Shown here: one piece after another, positions 28,295-37,132 of the stretch
Layout of the letters: each line of letters begins with the position of its first letter
How positions within the stretch are numbered: position 1 is the stretch's first letter
Assembly (NCBI GenBank): GCA_016795505.1
Contig: JAEUHH010000074.1
Coordinates: 1 to 64,000, forward strand
DNA length: 64,000 nucleotides
DNA from: Verrucomicrobiales bacterium
GTDB taxonomy: Bacteria > Verrucomicrobiota > Verrucomicrobiia > Verrucomicrobiales > DEV007
Reading direction: 5' to 3'
Made by a program: the position numbers and the translations under genes
The notes under the pieces: generated by a model
What the model saw: the letters and a program-made list of their open reading frames with translations, nothing else
What the model was told of the DNA's origin: nothing
The model's database searches: none

Positions 28295-31237
28295 ATGAAA
28301 ATTGCCCCCCGGCTCTTCACTCTCGCTTTCGCTTTCTCGATGGCTCTCTTCGCCGCGGCACCCGCCGCCCAGGCCGAGTTTGCCTTCAAGAAAGGCGACC
28401 GCATCGCCTATATCGGAAATGCCCTCGCCGATCGCATGCAGCACGACGGCTGGCTGGAAACGCTGCTCCAGAGCGAACAGCCCGACAAGGAACTGGTCTT
28501 CCGCAATCTCGGCTTTGTCGGTGATCAGGTCGCCCACCGGCCGCGAAACAAGGACTTCCCCACGGCAGAGTTCTACCTCCAGCACGTCAAAGCCGACGTG
28601 ATCTTCGCCTTCTTCGGCTACAACGAATCCTTCGCCGGGGATGCGGGCCTGCCCAAGTTCAAGGAGGATCTCTCCAAAATGATCGACAGCTACCGGGCGC
28701 TGAAGCCCAACGGTGAGAGCGAGCCGCGCATCGTGCTTTTTTCTCCGATCGCCCACGAGGACCTCAAAAGCCCCAACCTCCCGGATGGCAAAGCCAACAA
28801 TGAGCGCCTCGCCAAATACACCGCCGCCATCGCCGAGGTCGCCCAGGCGAAGAACACCGGCTACGTCGACCTCTTCACCACCAGCCAGAAGCGATACGAA
28901 GCGTCGGAGGCCCCGCTGACCATCAATGGCGTTCATCTCAGCACCGAAGGCAACCGCCAGATCGGCGAGGTGATCGCGGAGAGCCTGCTGGGCAAGAAGG
29001 TCGCCGCCGCCGAGAGCCTGGAATCCCTGCGGAAAGCCGTGGTGGACAAGAACTGGCACTGGTTCAACCGCTACCGCGCCACCGACGGCAACGACATCTG
29101 GGGCAGCCGCGCCGATCTGAAATTCGTCAAAGACCAGACCAACCGCGAGGTGCTCCAGCACGAACTGATCATGCTCGACGTGATGTCCGCCAACCGCGAC
29201 CAGCGGGTCTGGGCGCTGGCCCGCGGCAGTGATCTGGCCGTCGACGACAGCAACGTCCCGAGACCGATCCCGGTCGAGTCGAACGTGGGCGGGAAGAGCA
29301 GCATGTCGAGCAAGGAAAAGGAGGGCAATCTCGACTACGTGAGCGGCGAGGCCGGCATCGCGAAGATGAAGGTGCCGGAAGGCTTCAAGGTCAATTTGTT
29401 CGCCGATGAATCCCGTTTCCCGGAACTGGCCAACCCCGTGCAACTCCAGGTCGATGGCAAAGGCCGCCTCTGGGCCGCCGCGTGGAAGACTTACCCGAAA
29501 TGGGAACCGCTCAAGGAAATGGACGACCGGCTCCTCATCTTCCCCGATGACGATCGCGACGGGGTCGCCGACCGCTGCATCACGTTTGCGAAGGTGCACA
29601 ACCCCCTCGGTTTCGAGTTCTGGGGTGGCGGCGTCATCGTCACCCGTCAGCCCGACATCCTGTTCCTGAAGGACACCGATGGCGATGACGTCGCGGATGT
29701 CGAGATCGTCATCATGCAGGGCATCGACTCTGCCGACACCCATCATGCCGCGAACAACCTGATCTTCGGACCGGACGGCGGCATCTACTACCAGAGCGGC
29801 ATTTTCAAGCACAACAACATCGAGCACCCCTGGGGACCGTCCCTCAGCACCGGCGCGTCGGCCATGTATCGCTTCGATCCCCGCCGATTCACCATCGGCG
29901 TCATCGCCGACAACAGCCCGAATCCCCACGGCACTGCTTTTGACCGCTGGGGTTACCTCTACGCCACCGACGGCACCGGCGGCCGCGCCTATCAGGTCCG
30001 CCCGGAAGGAAAAGGCTTCAAAATGTATGAACTGCTGAAGAAACAGGTCCGTCCCGTTCCGGCCAGCGAGATCCTCTCCAGCGCCCATTTCCCCGACGAA
30101 ATGCAGCAGAATTTCCTGATCTGCAACGCCATCGGATTCCTCGGCATCAAGCAATACAAGCTGAACCGCGATGGCGGATCCCCATACACCCGCGAAAGCG
30201 GTTCGGGCAAGGACAAGAAGGTGGAGACGCTCACCACCCGCCTCGGCGAAGTCTGGGGCGAGCCCGTCGAGGACCTCCTCGTCAGCGAGGACAAGAATTT
30301 CCGCCCCGCGGACGCCATCGTCGGCGAGGACGGCGCCCTTTATGTGGCCGACTGGCACAATGTCATCATCGGCCACATGCAGCACAACATCCGCGACCCC
30401 AACCGTGACCACAAGCACGGCCGCATCTACCGGATGACCTATCCGGCGCGTCCCCTCCAGGCCCCTGTAAAGATCGACGGAGCCAGCCTGCCCGAGTTGA
30501 TGGCCAATCTCCAGCACCCCGTCGACGGCGTGCGCCATCGCACCCGCGTCGAACTGAGCGAACGCCCCACCGCGGAGGTCATCGCCGCCTGCAAGGAGTG
30601 GATGAAGCAGTTCGATCCCGCCAACAAGGACCATGCCCACGCCCTCCTCGAGGCGCTCTGGCTGCACCAGCAGCACAATGTGCGCAACACCGAGCTGCTG
30701 AACAGCCTCCTGAAATCGCCCGAGCCCCACGCCCGCGTGGCCGCCACCACGGTCCAGCACTTCTGGTTCAATGTCGACCACACCGGCGGTGGCAGCACGG
30801 GATCCGAGCACGATCCCCTCGCCCAGCCCGACCAGAAATCCGGCGTCATTTCAGACACCCCGGATCTGACCGAGGTGCGCATCGGCACCATCATCGAGCG
30901 GATGCGCTACGACGTGCAGAACTTCCAAGTCAAGGCGGGCAAGAAGATCAAGCTCACCTTCGCCAACCCCGACTTCCTGCCGCACAACCTCGTCATCACC
31001 CAGCCCAAAGCCGCCGACGAGGTGGCCATCGCCGCCATCCAACTCGCGGAGAAAGGCTTCGCGCTGGGCTTCGTACCGGATCACCCGAAAGTCCTGTTCC
31101 ACACCAAATTGCTCGACCATAAGGGCGAGGAAGTTCTCGAATTCAACGCCCCGGATCAACCCGGCGACTACGAGTTCGTCTGCACCTTCCCCGGTCACCA
31201 CCTGCTCATGCGGGGCATCATGAAAGTCGTGAAATAA
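28295..31237 (+). CDS. Exported three-domain protein: SGNH-like, PVC dehydrogenase propeller, plastocyanin/azurin-like copper domain
   Basis: A 980-aa protein with a signal peptide to about residue 28. A SGNH/GDSL-like domain ([17 protein letters not shown] at the start, DLF.., [15 protein letters not shown]) covers about 30-230. A membrane-bound dehydrogenase-type propeller (about 340-720) has D-x-D-x-D-G loops such as [13 protein letters not shown] helical linker follows. The C-terminal cupredoxin domain has plausible copper ligands H897, C963, H968 and M972 in [10 protein letters not shown], with the C-x4-H-x3-M spacing of azurin. No CxxCH is present. I chose the ATG at 28295; 28277 is also possible. 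Confidence 0.85.
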   Translation: MKIAPRLFTLAFAFSMALFAAAPAAQAEFAFKKGDRIAYIGNALADRMQHDGWLETLLQSEQPDKELVFRNLGFVGDQVAHRPRNKDFPTAEFYLQHVKADVIFAFFGYNESFAGDAGLPKFKEDLSKMIDSYRALKPNGESEPRIVLFSPIAHEDLKSPNLPDGKANNERLAKYTAAIAEVAQAKNTGYVDLFTTSQKRYEASEAPLTINGVHLSTEGNRQIGEVIAESLLGKKVAAAESLESLRKAVVDKNWHWFNRYRATDGNDIWGSRADLKFVKDQTNREVLQHELIMLDVMSANRDQRVWALARGSDLAVDDSNVPRPIPVESNVGGKSSMSSKEKEGNLDYVSGEAGIAKMKVPEGFKVNLFADESRFPELANPVQLQVDGKGRLWAAAWKTYPKWEPLKEMDDRLLIFPDDDRDGVADRCITFAKVHNPLGFEFWGGGVIVTRQPDILFLKDTDGDDVADVEIVIMQGIDSADTHHAANNLIFGPDGGIYYQSGIFKHNNIEHPWGPSLSTGASAMYRFDPRRFTIGVIADNSPNPHGTAFDRWGYLYATDGTGGRAYQVRPEGKGFKMYELLKKQVRPVPASEILSSAHFPDEMQQNFLICNAIGFLGIKQYKLNRDGGSPYTRESGSGKDKKVETLTTRLGEVWGEPVEDLLVSEDKNFRPADAIVGEDGALYVADWHNVIIGHMQHNIRDPNRDHKHGRIYRMTYPARPLQAPVKIDGASLPELMANLQHPVDGVRHRTRVELSERPTAEVIAACKEWMKQFDPANKDHAHALLEALWLHQQHNVRNTELLNSLLKSPEPHARVAATTVQHFWFNVDHTGGGSTGSEHDPLAQPDQKSGVISDTPDLTEVRIGTIIERMRYDVQNFQVKAGKKIKLTFANPDFLPHNLVITQPKAADEVAIAAIQLAEKGFALGFVPDHPKVLFHTKLLDHKGEEVLEFNAPDQPGDYEFVCTFPGHHLLMRGIMKVVK

Positions 31238-31269
31238 TCCGACTCCCCTGATTCCTTCGATTTGACGCC

Positions 31270-31311
31270 GCGCCGTGCGAGCCCCGCTGAGGGGCCTGCA
31301 CGGCGCTTTTC
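31270..31311 (+). terminator. Rho-independent terminator
   Basis: A 9-bp perfect stem GCGCCGTGC/GCACGGCGC (31270-31278 with 31298-31306), with an inner GCCCC/GGGGC helix, is followed by TTTT. It lies 33 bp after the copper-protein stop and separates it from the sulfatase gene. Confidence 0.85.
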
Positions 31312-31361
31312 GTTGTCATCTGCCGTTGCCAAAGGAGGAGAAATCGAAAACCTTGTCGCCC

Positions 31362-32975
31362 ATGAACCCGCGTCCCCTGCTCCTTTCACTCCTCCTGCTC
31401 GCTGCCGCCGTGCTCCCCTGCCCGGGCGCGGATCGGCCCAATATTGTCTTCATCTTTTCGGACGATCATTCACCCAATGCCATCGGTGCCTATGACCGCT
31501 GGCTCAAGTCCGTCAATCCCACCCCGCGCATCGACGAACTCGCCGCCCAGGGCATGCTCTTCGAGCGCAGCTACTGCACCAATTCCATTTGCGGTCCCGT
31601 CCGTGCCGTCATCGAGACCGGCAAACACAGCCATCTCAACGGCTTTCGGCAGAATGGCGACCAATTCAACTGGGACCAGCCCACCTTTGCCAAACTCCTC
31701 CAGAAAGGCGGCTATCAGACCGTCCTTTACGGCAAATACCATCTCGAAGGCAAACCCCAGGGTTATGACGATTGGAAAGTCCTGCCCGGCCAGGGCCTCT
31801 ACTACAATCCCGACTTCATCACCCCCGACGGCAAGGTCACCATCGAGGGCTACTGCACCGACATCGTCACCGACCTCGCCGTCGATTGGCTCAAAGAGAA
31901 GCGCGACCCCGCCAAGCCCTTCCTCCTGCGCGTCCAGCACAAGGCGCCCCACCGCAACTGGATGCCCGCCCCGCGCCACCTCGGCATCTACGACGATGTC
32001 CTCATCCCCGAGCCGCCCACCCTCTTCACCAAGCACGAGTCGCAGGCTTCGCCTTCCCGGCATCAGGAACTGGAAGTCGACCGCCACATGGATCTCAACT
32101 ACGACCTGTTCGTCGACCTCACTGCCGATTTCAATCAGCCGCCCTCCCAGCAGCGGCAGGACCGCTCCGCCTGGCAGAACATGCAGCGCATGACCGCCGC
32201 CCAGATGGACGCCTGGCGCGCCTATTACGGCCCGCTCGACAAGGCCTTCCACGAAGCCAATCTCTACGGCGAAGCCCTCGTCCGCTGGAAGCACCAGCGC
32301 TACCTCCGCAACTACCTCGCCTGCGTGAAAGGCGTCGACGAAAGCGTCGGCCGGCTCATGGACACGCTGAAGGAAATGAATCTGGCAGACAACACCATCG
32401 TTATCTATTCCGCCGACCAGGGATTCTACCTCGGCGACCGCGGCTGGTATGACAAACGCTGGATGTACGAGCCCTCCCTCGAGATGCCCCTCATCGTGAA
32501 ATGGCCCGGCGTCACCTCCCCCGGCTCACGGAATCATGACCTGGTGCAGAATCTCGACTACGCCGAGACCTTCCTCGAGATGGCCGGCGTCGCCGTGCCC
32601 GACGACATGCAGGGCCGCTCCCTGGTCCCGCTGCTGAAAGGCGAAAAGCCGAAGGAATGGCGCGATGCCATCTACTACCACTACTTCGAGTATCCCAGCG
32701 TCCACATGGTCGCCCGCCAGCGCGGCGTGCGCACCGATCGCTTCAAGCTCATCCACTTCTATCAGTTTGGAGAGTGGGAATTCTACGATCTCGACGCCGA
32801 CCCGCAGGAACTGACCAACCAGTATGCGAATCCGGTCTATGCCACCGAGGTCGCCCGCCTCAAGGAACGGCTCGAAAAGCTGAAGGCACAATACGCCGAC
32901 GACAGCGACATCTCGGAGATGCCCAAGTCCTGGCAGGAGGAAGTCCGCAAGCCGGCCCCCAAGCCCGGAGCGTGA
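31362..32975 (+). CDS. Exported sulfatase
   Basis: A 537-aa alkaline-phosphatase-superfamily sulfatase with a signal peptide (about residues 1-22). Metal site DD in IFSDDHS; active-site formylglycine Cys at C77 in C-G-P-V-R followed by A-V-I-E-T-G, where the usual C-x-P-S-R has Val instead of Ser. Further metal residues appear in YSADQGFYLGD. It hydrolyses sulfate esters, probably on glycans, in the periplasm. The frame is open upstream, but the ATG at 31362 directly precedes the signal peptide. It converges on the DUF4412 gene. Confidence 0.9.
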   Translation: MNPRPLLLSLLLLAAAVLPCPGADRPNIVFIFSDDHSPNAIGAYDRWLKSVNPTPRIDELAAQGMLFERSYCTNSICGPVRAVIETGKHSHLNGFRQNGDQFNWDQPTFAKLLQKGGYQTVLYGKYHLEGKPQGYDDWKVLPGQGLYYNPDFITPDGKVTIEGYCTDIVTDLAVDWLKEKRDPAKPFLLRVQHKAPHRNWMPAPRHLGIYDDVLIPEPPTLFTKHESQASPSRHQELEVDRHMDLNYDLFVDLTADFNQPPSQQRQDRSAWQNMQRMTAAQMDAWRAYYGPLDKAFHEANLYGEALVRWKHQRYLRNYLACVKGVDESVGRLMDTLKEMNLADNTIVIYSADQGFYLGDRGWYDKRWMYEPSLEMPLIVKWPGVTSPGSRNHDLVQNLDYAETFLEMAGVAVPDDMQGRSLVPLLKGEKPKEWRDAIYYHYFEYPSVHMVARQRGVRTDRFKLIHFYQFGEWEFYDLDADPQELTNQYANPVYATEVARLKERLEKLKAQYADDSDISEMPKSWQEEVRKPAPKPGA

Positions 32976-32979
32976 AGTC

Positions 32980-33001
32980 CCCGGAGCCAGCCGACTCCGG
33001 G
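32980..33001. terminator. Hairpin between convergent genes
   Basis: CCCGGAG (32980-32986) pairs with CTCCGGG (32995-33001) in the 46-bp gap between the convergent sulfatase and DUF4412 genes. It lacks a T-tract on either side, so terminator function is possible but weakly supported. Confidence 0.4.
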
Positions 33002-33021
33002 TACACAGCTCGATCCCTTCC

Positions 33022-33651
33022 TTACGGGGCCTTGTAGCCAGCGGGGATGACGAACACGTCATCGGACACCGGGCCATCGCTCAGGCTGACCAGTTTGGTC
33101 GTGAATTTGAGCCCCTGCTGCTCAAACTCCGTCTTCACCGCGATGCCCGGCACATCCGGTTGCTTCGGCGCGCCCGGTGCGGACAACTGGGCCAGGATCT
33201 TGAGCTGCTCCCGCAGTTTTTCCTGATTCGGATAGTTCTTTGCCACCCACAGTTTCACCACCATCCCCTGGTTCTCGATCCGATAGATCTCGCACTCGTG
33301 GCCATCCACCGTCTCCTTCTCACCGGTTGCGGTCACCTGGGAAACCGCCGCATCCGCCGCCCCGGCTTCCTGCCCCGGCACCTGTGCCGCAAGCGCCTGG
33401 AGTTGTTTCGTGTTCATCGTCACCACCATCTTCTGGTCGTGCATCAGCGTCGTCATGTCGCCCGTCGCGGCATTGATGATCACCGACGAGGTGGTGCCAT
33501 TGTCGGAGCGCGCCTTGTCCCCCTTGATCCACATGGTGGAGCGGGAACTGACGCCGTTCACGATCGTGTCCTGGACCATCGTGATATCGGCCCTCGCCGG
33601 GAAGGCGGAAAGCAGGGCGAGCAGGATGGTGGCTGTCGAAGTCAATTTCAT
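33022..33651 (-). CDS. Exported DUF4412-like protein
   Basis: A 209-aa protein with a signal peptide (MKLTSTATILLALLSAFPARA). A beta-rich body resembles the DUF4412 family (IVNGVSSRSTMWIKGDKARSD and IVII-type strands, then YRIENQGMVVKLWV). The family is exported and of unknown function. The in-frame start at 33699 would add 16 residues; I chose 33651 because it precedes the signal peptide exactly. Confidence 0.75.
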   Translation of the reverse strand: MKLTSTATILLALLSAFPARADITMVQDTIVNGVSSRSTMWIKGDKARSDNGTTSSVIINAATGDMTTLMHDQKMVVTMNTKQLQALAAQVPGQEAGAADAAVSQVTATGEKETVDGHECEIYRIENQGMVVKLWVAKNYPNQEKLREQLKILAQLSAPGAPKQPDVPGIAVKTEFEQQGLKFTTKLVSLSDGPVSDDVFVIPAGYKAP

Positions 33652-33849
33652 GGGTATTTTCAGTGGTTGTGTCAGATACCGACCGCCCCCACTGGCCACA
33701 GCCAGTCATTGAGCCGATCGTGGAAAGACGGACGATCGACCGCCCTTGTCATGCGGGAAATGATCATCCCCAGCCAGGCCCGGCATCGCCCGACACAAAC
33801 CCGTGCCCCCCGGTTTATCCTGTGCTATCCATCCCGTCCGAACTGAATT

Positions 33850-33897
33850 CCGATCATACCCTGTTGCCTCTCCGATCATACCCTGTTTGATCAGAAA
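33850..33897. repeat. 22-bp-phased ACCCTGT repeat, locus D
   Basis: ACCCTGT at 33858 and 33880, both preceded by CGATCAT, exactly 22 bp apart. The locus ends about 20 bp before the SNF2 gene start. Confidence 0.8.
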
Positions 33898-33912
33898 CCA
33901 TCATCCGCCGCC

Positions 33913-36900
33913 ATGCCCGATCCCGTCGTTCTCTCCGAAAAGTTGCTCATGGACACCGGCGGCTGGCGGGAGTTGAAGGCAGCCCGGCTCATCCATGGCG
34001 CCGGGAAGGTCGAGGAGGCCCGCTACGCGAACGGCGTGCTCGAAGGACTCGTCCTCGATCAGGGGAAGAGCCGCAAGGTCCGGGTCGACATCAAGACCCG
34101 CACCTGGTGGGACAATCACTGCTCCTGCCCGGTCGCCCGCCGCGATGGCGCGGTCTGCTCGCACGCGCTGGCAGTGGCCTTGCAGATCATCGAGCCCGTC
34201 TCGGCTCCCGCATCGTCATCTCCGTCCCCGCCCGGAGCCGTCGCTGCCAGGCCGTCTGCTCCCGCAGAACCGAAGCTCAGCCCCGCCTGGCCGGCCTTCA
34301 CCGATTCGCCGGAGACGCCCGATGCCATCCCGGCCCAGTTGTTCGTCGTCCTCGCTCCGCAGATCGCGACTGCCTGGGAGAAAGGACGGCTCCTCGCCGG
34401 CATCGAAATCGCCATCGGCGACGGACCACGAAGCCTCCTCGCGGCGGCTAAGCCCGGAGGCGCCCCATTGTTTCTCGGTCCCCGCGACATCGTATTGTGG
34501 CGCGTGCTCCAGGCCATCACGCCGGAGCAGGTGCCGGGCATGATGCAACTCGGTCGCTCCGACTTTCTCCGCCTGCTCGACGCCCTCGGCGGACATCCCC
34601 GCGTCACCTTTGGGAAGAAAGACCCCGCCCGGATCGCCCTCTCGGCCTACCGACCACCGCTGGGCATCGCCCGCGGCCGTTTGCGCGTCGACTGGCCCAC
34701 CGGGATCACCCCGCTGATCGAGCCAGCGGCTGAAACGGCCTGGGCGCTGGATGGTTCGGTCTTTCGCCCCGTCGCGCCGGGCCTGCCGGCGGCTCTGCGG
34801 ACCATCTTGGACAAAGCGGGCTATGCCCTGGAGCCACTCACCGCACCAGCCGCACTCGCCGCGCTGGAGGAGGCTTTTGCCGTGCCAGCCGACGCCGTCG
34901 ATCGCCTGCCCCGCCTCGTCGCTCCCCAGGTGGAACTCGATCTTGAGGGCTCCCTCAATCACTTGGAAGCGACCCTCTACTTCCGCTATCCCGACCGGCC
35001 CCGGCGCCCGGCCGACTCGCCCGCCGGCGGCTTCTTGCCCGATCCCCACGATCCCGAACGTCTGCTGTTGCCCGATGCCGCAGCCGAGCGGGCTGCGGTG
35101 GCGGCTCTCCTGCCCTGGGGGTTCGGCGATCCAGACGCCCGCGGCACGCTCGTGCTGAAGGACAAAGCCGCCATCCTGCGTTTCTTCGCCCACGGCTTTC
35201 ACCGTCTCGACCCCGCCTGGAAGATCACCACCGGCCAGCGCTTCGATCATGCCTCGCGACAGGTGGAGCCCGTCACCGCCGGCTTCGAATTTACCTCATC
35301 GGGTGAGAATTGGTTCGCCATGGAGTTGGAGTTCACCACGCCTGGCGGCACCCGGTTCACCCGCGAGGAGATCCAGCGCCTGTTGCAGAAAGGCCAGCAT
35401 TCCCAGCAGACCGCCGGTGGCAAGATCGCGGTGATCGATCCCGATCTGCTCGACGAGTTGAACGAAGCCGTCACCGACATCGAAGCCCGCCAGGAGCGAC
35501 CCGGCACCTTCCGGGTATCCGCCCAGCACGCCGGCTACCTGCGACAGACGGCCGCCGAGACCGGGGTCGCGATCCGAGGCAGCGTGCCGTGGGAAACGCA
35601 GCCCACCACGCTCTCCGTGGCCGCTTCCATCGACGGCCTGCTCAGGCCCTATCAGCGCGATGGGGTACTCTGGATGCTGGGCCTCGCGGCCCGGAATCTC
35701 GGGGGCATCCTCGCCGATGACATGGGTCTCGGAAAGACCCTGCAGGCTCTGGCCTTCCTCAGTTCGATCGACCGCTCGGGATCGCCCGCTCTCGTCGTGT
35801 GTCCCTCGTCACTGGTTCACAACTGGATTGATGAGGCGGCCAAATTCACGCCCCACCTGAAGGCCGTCGCGCTGACCGGTCCCAACCGCCACACGCTCAT
35901 GGCCGCCTCCGCCGATGCCGACCTCTGGGTCACCAGCTACGCGTTGCTCCGTCTCGATGCCGACACCCTGACGAGGCGGGAATTTTCCGCCGTCATTCTC
36001 GACGAAGCCCAGCAGATCAAGAATCCCGATGCCCAGGTAGCGAAAGCCGCCCATGCCCTGCGCGCCCGACACCGGCTCGCCCTCACCGGCACGCCGATCG
36101 AAAACTCCGTCCGCGACCTGTGGTCGGTGATGCATTTCGCCCTGCCCGGCTACCTGGGAAGCCGAAAGGACTTCTCCGAGCGCTTCGAGAAGCCGATCGG
36201 CACCGGTGATGCCGCCACCCGCCGCCGCCTCGCCCGTCGCCTGCAACCGGTCATCCTGCGCCGCCTCAAATCCGAAGTCGCCCGCGACCTGCCGGAGAAA
36301 ATCGAGCAGGTCATCCACTGCGATCTCGGCGAGGAGCAACGGGCCGTCTACGACCAGATCCTCCGCGAGAGCCGCGCCACCATCCTCGACGCCGAGGGCA
36401 ACCGGAAACGCATGCTCGCCCTGACGGCTCTGCTGCGACTGCGCCAGGCCTGCTGCGACCTGCGCCTGCTCGGCCTGCCGGATCTGAAGCCCGAAGAGGC
36501 CTCGGTAAAGCTCGATGCCGTCGAGGAACTCATCGCCGATGCCGTCGAGGGCGGCCATCGCGTGCTCGTCTTCAGCCAGTTCGTCGAGATGCTGCGCGTC
36601 CTCGTGCCCGTTTTTGCGGAACGCGGCTGGCAGTATGCTTATCTCGACGGGCAGACGAAGAACCGCGGCGAGGTGGTCCGTCGTTTTCAGGAGCGCGCCG
36701 ACATTCCCGTCTTCCTCATCAGCCTGAAAGCCGGCGGAGTCGGCCTGAACCTGACCGGCGCCGACACCGTGATCCACATCGATCCCTGGTGGAATCCCGC
36801 CGTCGAGGCCCAGGCCACCGACCGCGCCCACCGCATCGGCCAGACCCGCGTCGTCACCAGCTACAAGCTCATCGCCCGCGGCACAGTGGAGGAGAAGATT

Positions 36901-37011
36901 TTGGCGTTGCAGGAGCGGAAAAAGGAGACGATCCGAGCGATGCTCGATCAGGGCGAGGATGGTGGGGATGCGGCGCTGACGGAGGCGGAGATTTTGGAGT
37001 TGATTGGGTAG
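33913..37011 (+). CDS. SWIM-domain SNF2/SWI2-family DEAD-like helicase
   Basis: A 1032-aa protein. A SWIM zinc finger near residues 70-85 (C70-x-C72 ... C-x-H in VCSHALA) is followed by an N-terminal region of low similarity. The SNF2 ATPase begins at about residue 575: motif I DDMGLGKT near 602-609, DEAQ near 697-700, and ALTGTPIENSV (motif III). The helicase C-terminal half carries the motif V/VI signatures AGGVGLNLTGAD and RAHRIGQTR. Such proteins remodel protein-DNA complexes and occur in genome maintenance or defence contexts. It begins 16 bp after repeat locus D; the operonic partner is unclear. Confidence 0.9.
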   Translation: MPDPVVLSEKLLMDTGGWRELKAARLIHGAGKVEEARYANGVLEGLVLDQGKSRKVRVDIKTRTWWDNHCSCPVARRDGAVCSHALAVALQIIEPVSAPASSSPSPPGAVAARPSAPAEPKLSPAWPAFTDSPETPDAIPAQLFVVLAPQIATAWEKGRLLAGIEIAIGDGPRSLLAAAKPGGAPLFLGPRDIVLWRVLQAITPEQVPGMMQLGRSDFLRLLDALGGHPRVTFGKKDPARIALSAYRPPLGIARGRLRVDWPTGITPLIEPAAETAWALDGSVFRPVAPGLPAALRTILDKAGYALEPLTAPAALAALEEAFAVPADAVDRLPRLVAPQVELDLEGSLNHLEATLYFRYPDRPRRPADSPAGGFLPDPHDPERLLLPDAAAERAAVAALLPWGFGDPDARGTLVLKDKAAILRFFAHGFHRLDPAWKITTGQRFDHASRQVEPVTAGFEFTSSGENWFAMELEFTTPGGTRFTREEIQRLLQKGQHSQQTAGGKIAVIDPDLLDELNEAVTDIEARQERPGTFRVSAQHAGYLRQTAAETGVAIRGSVPWETQPTTLSVAASIDGLLRPYQRDGVLWMLGLAARNLGGILADDMGLGKTLQALAFLSSIDRSGSPALVVCPSSLVHNWIDEAAKFTPHLKAVALTGPNRHTLMAASADADLWVTSYALLRLDADTLTRREFSAVILDEAQQIKNPDAQVAKAAHALRARHRLALTGTPIENSVRDLWSVMHFALPGYLGSRKDFSERFEKPIGTGDAATRRRLARRLQPVILRRLKSEVARDLPEKIEQVIHCDLGEEQRAVYDQILRESRATILDAEGNRKRMLALTALLRLRQACCDLRLLGLPDLKPEEASVKLDAVEELIADAVEGGHRVLVFSQFVEMLRVLVPVFAERGWQYAYLDGQTKNRGEVVRRFQERADIPVFLISLKAGGVGLNLTGADTVIHIDPWWNPAVEAQATDRAHRIGQTRVVTSYKLIARGTVEEKILALQERKKETIRAMLDQGEDGGDAALTEAEILELIG

Positions 37012-37132
37012 AGGGCAGTAGGATAGGATGCTTCTGACTCGCATGTAAACCGACATTTTTCCCCGTAAGCCCCGCTCCTTCGGCGCCTGCGCGACTAGAT
37101 TACTCCATTAGCAGGAATATCCCTACTACCTT

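Noticed and set aside
28229-30811. An 860-codon minus-strand frame opposite the copper protein gene
   Set aside because: Shadow frame without domain or ribosome binding site; the plus-strand gene has a signal peptide and copper ligands.
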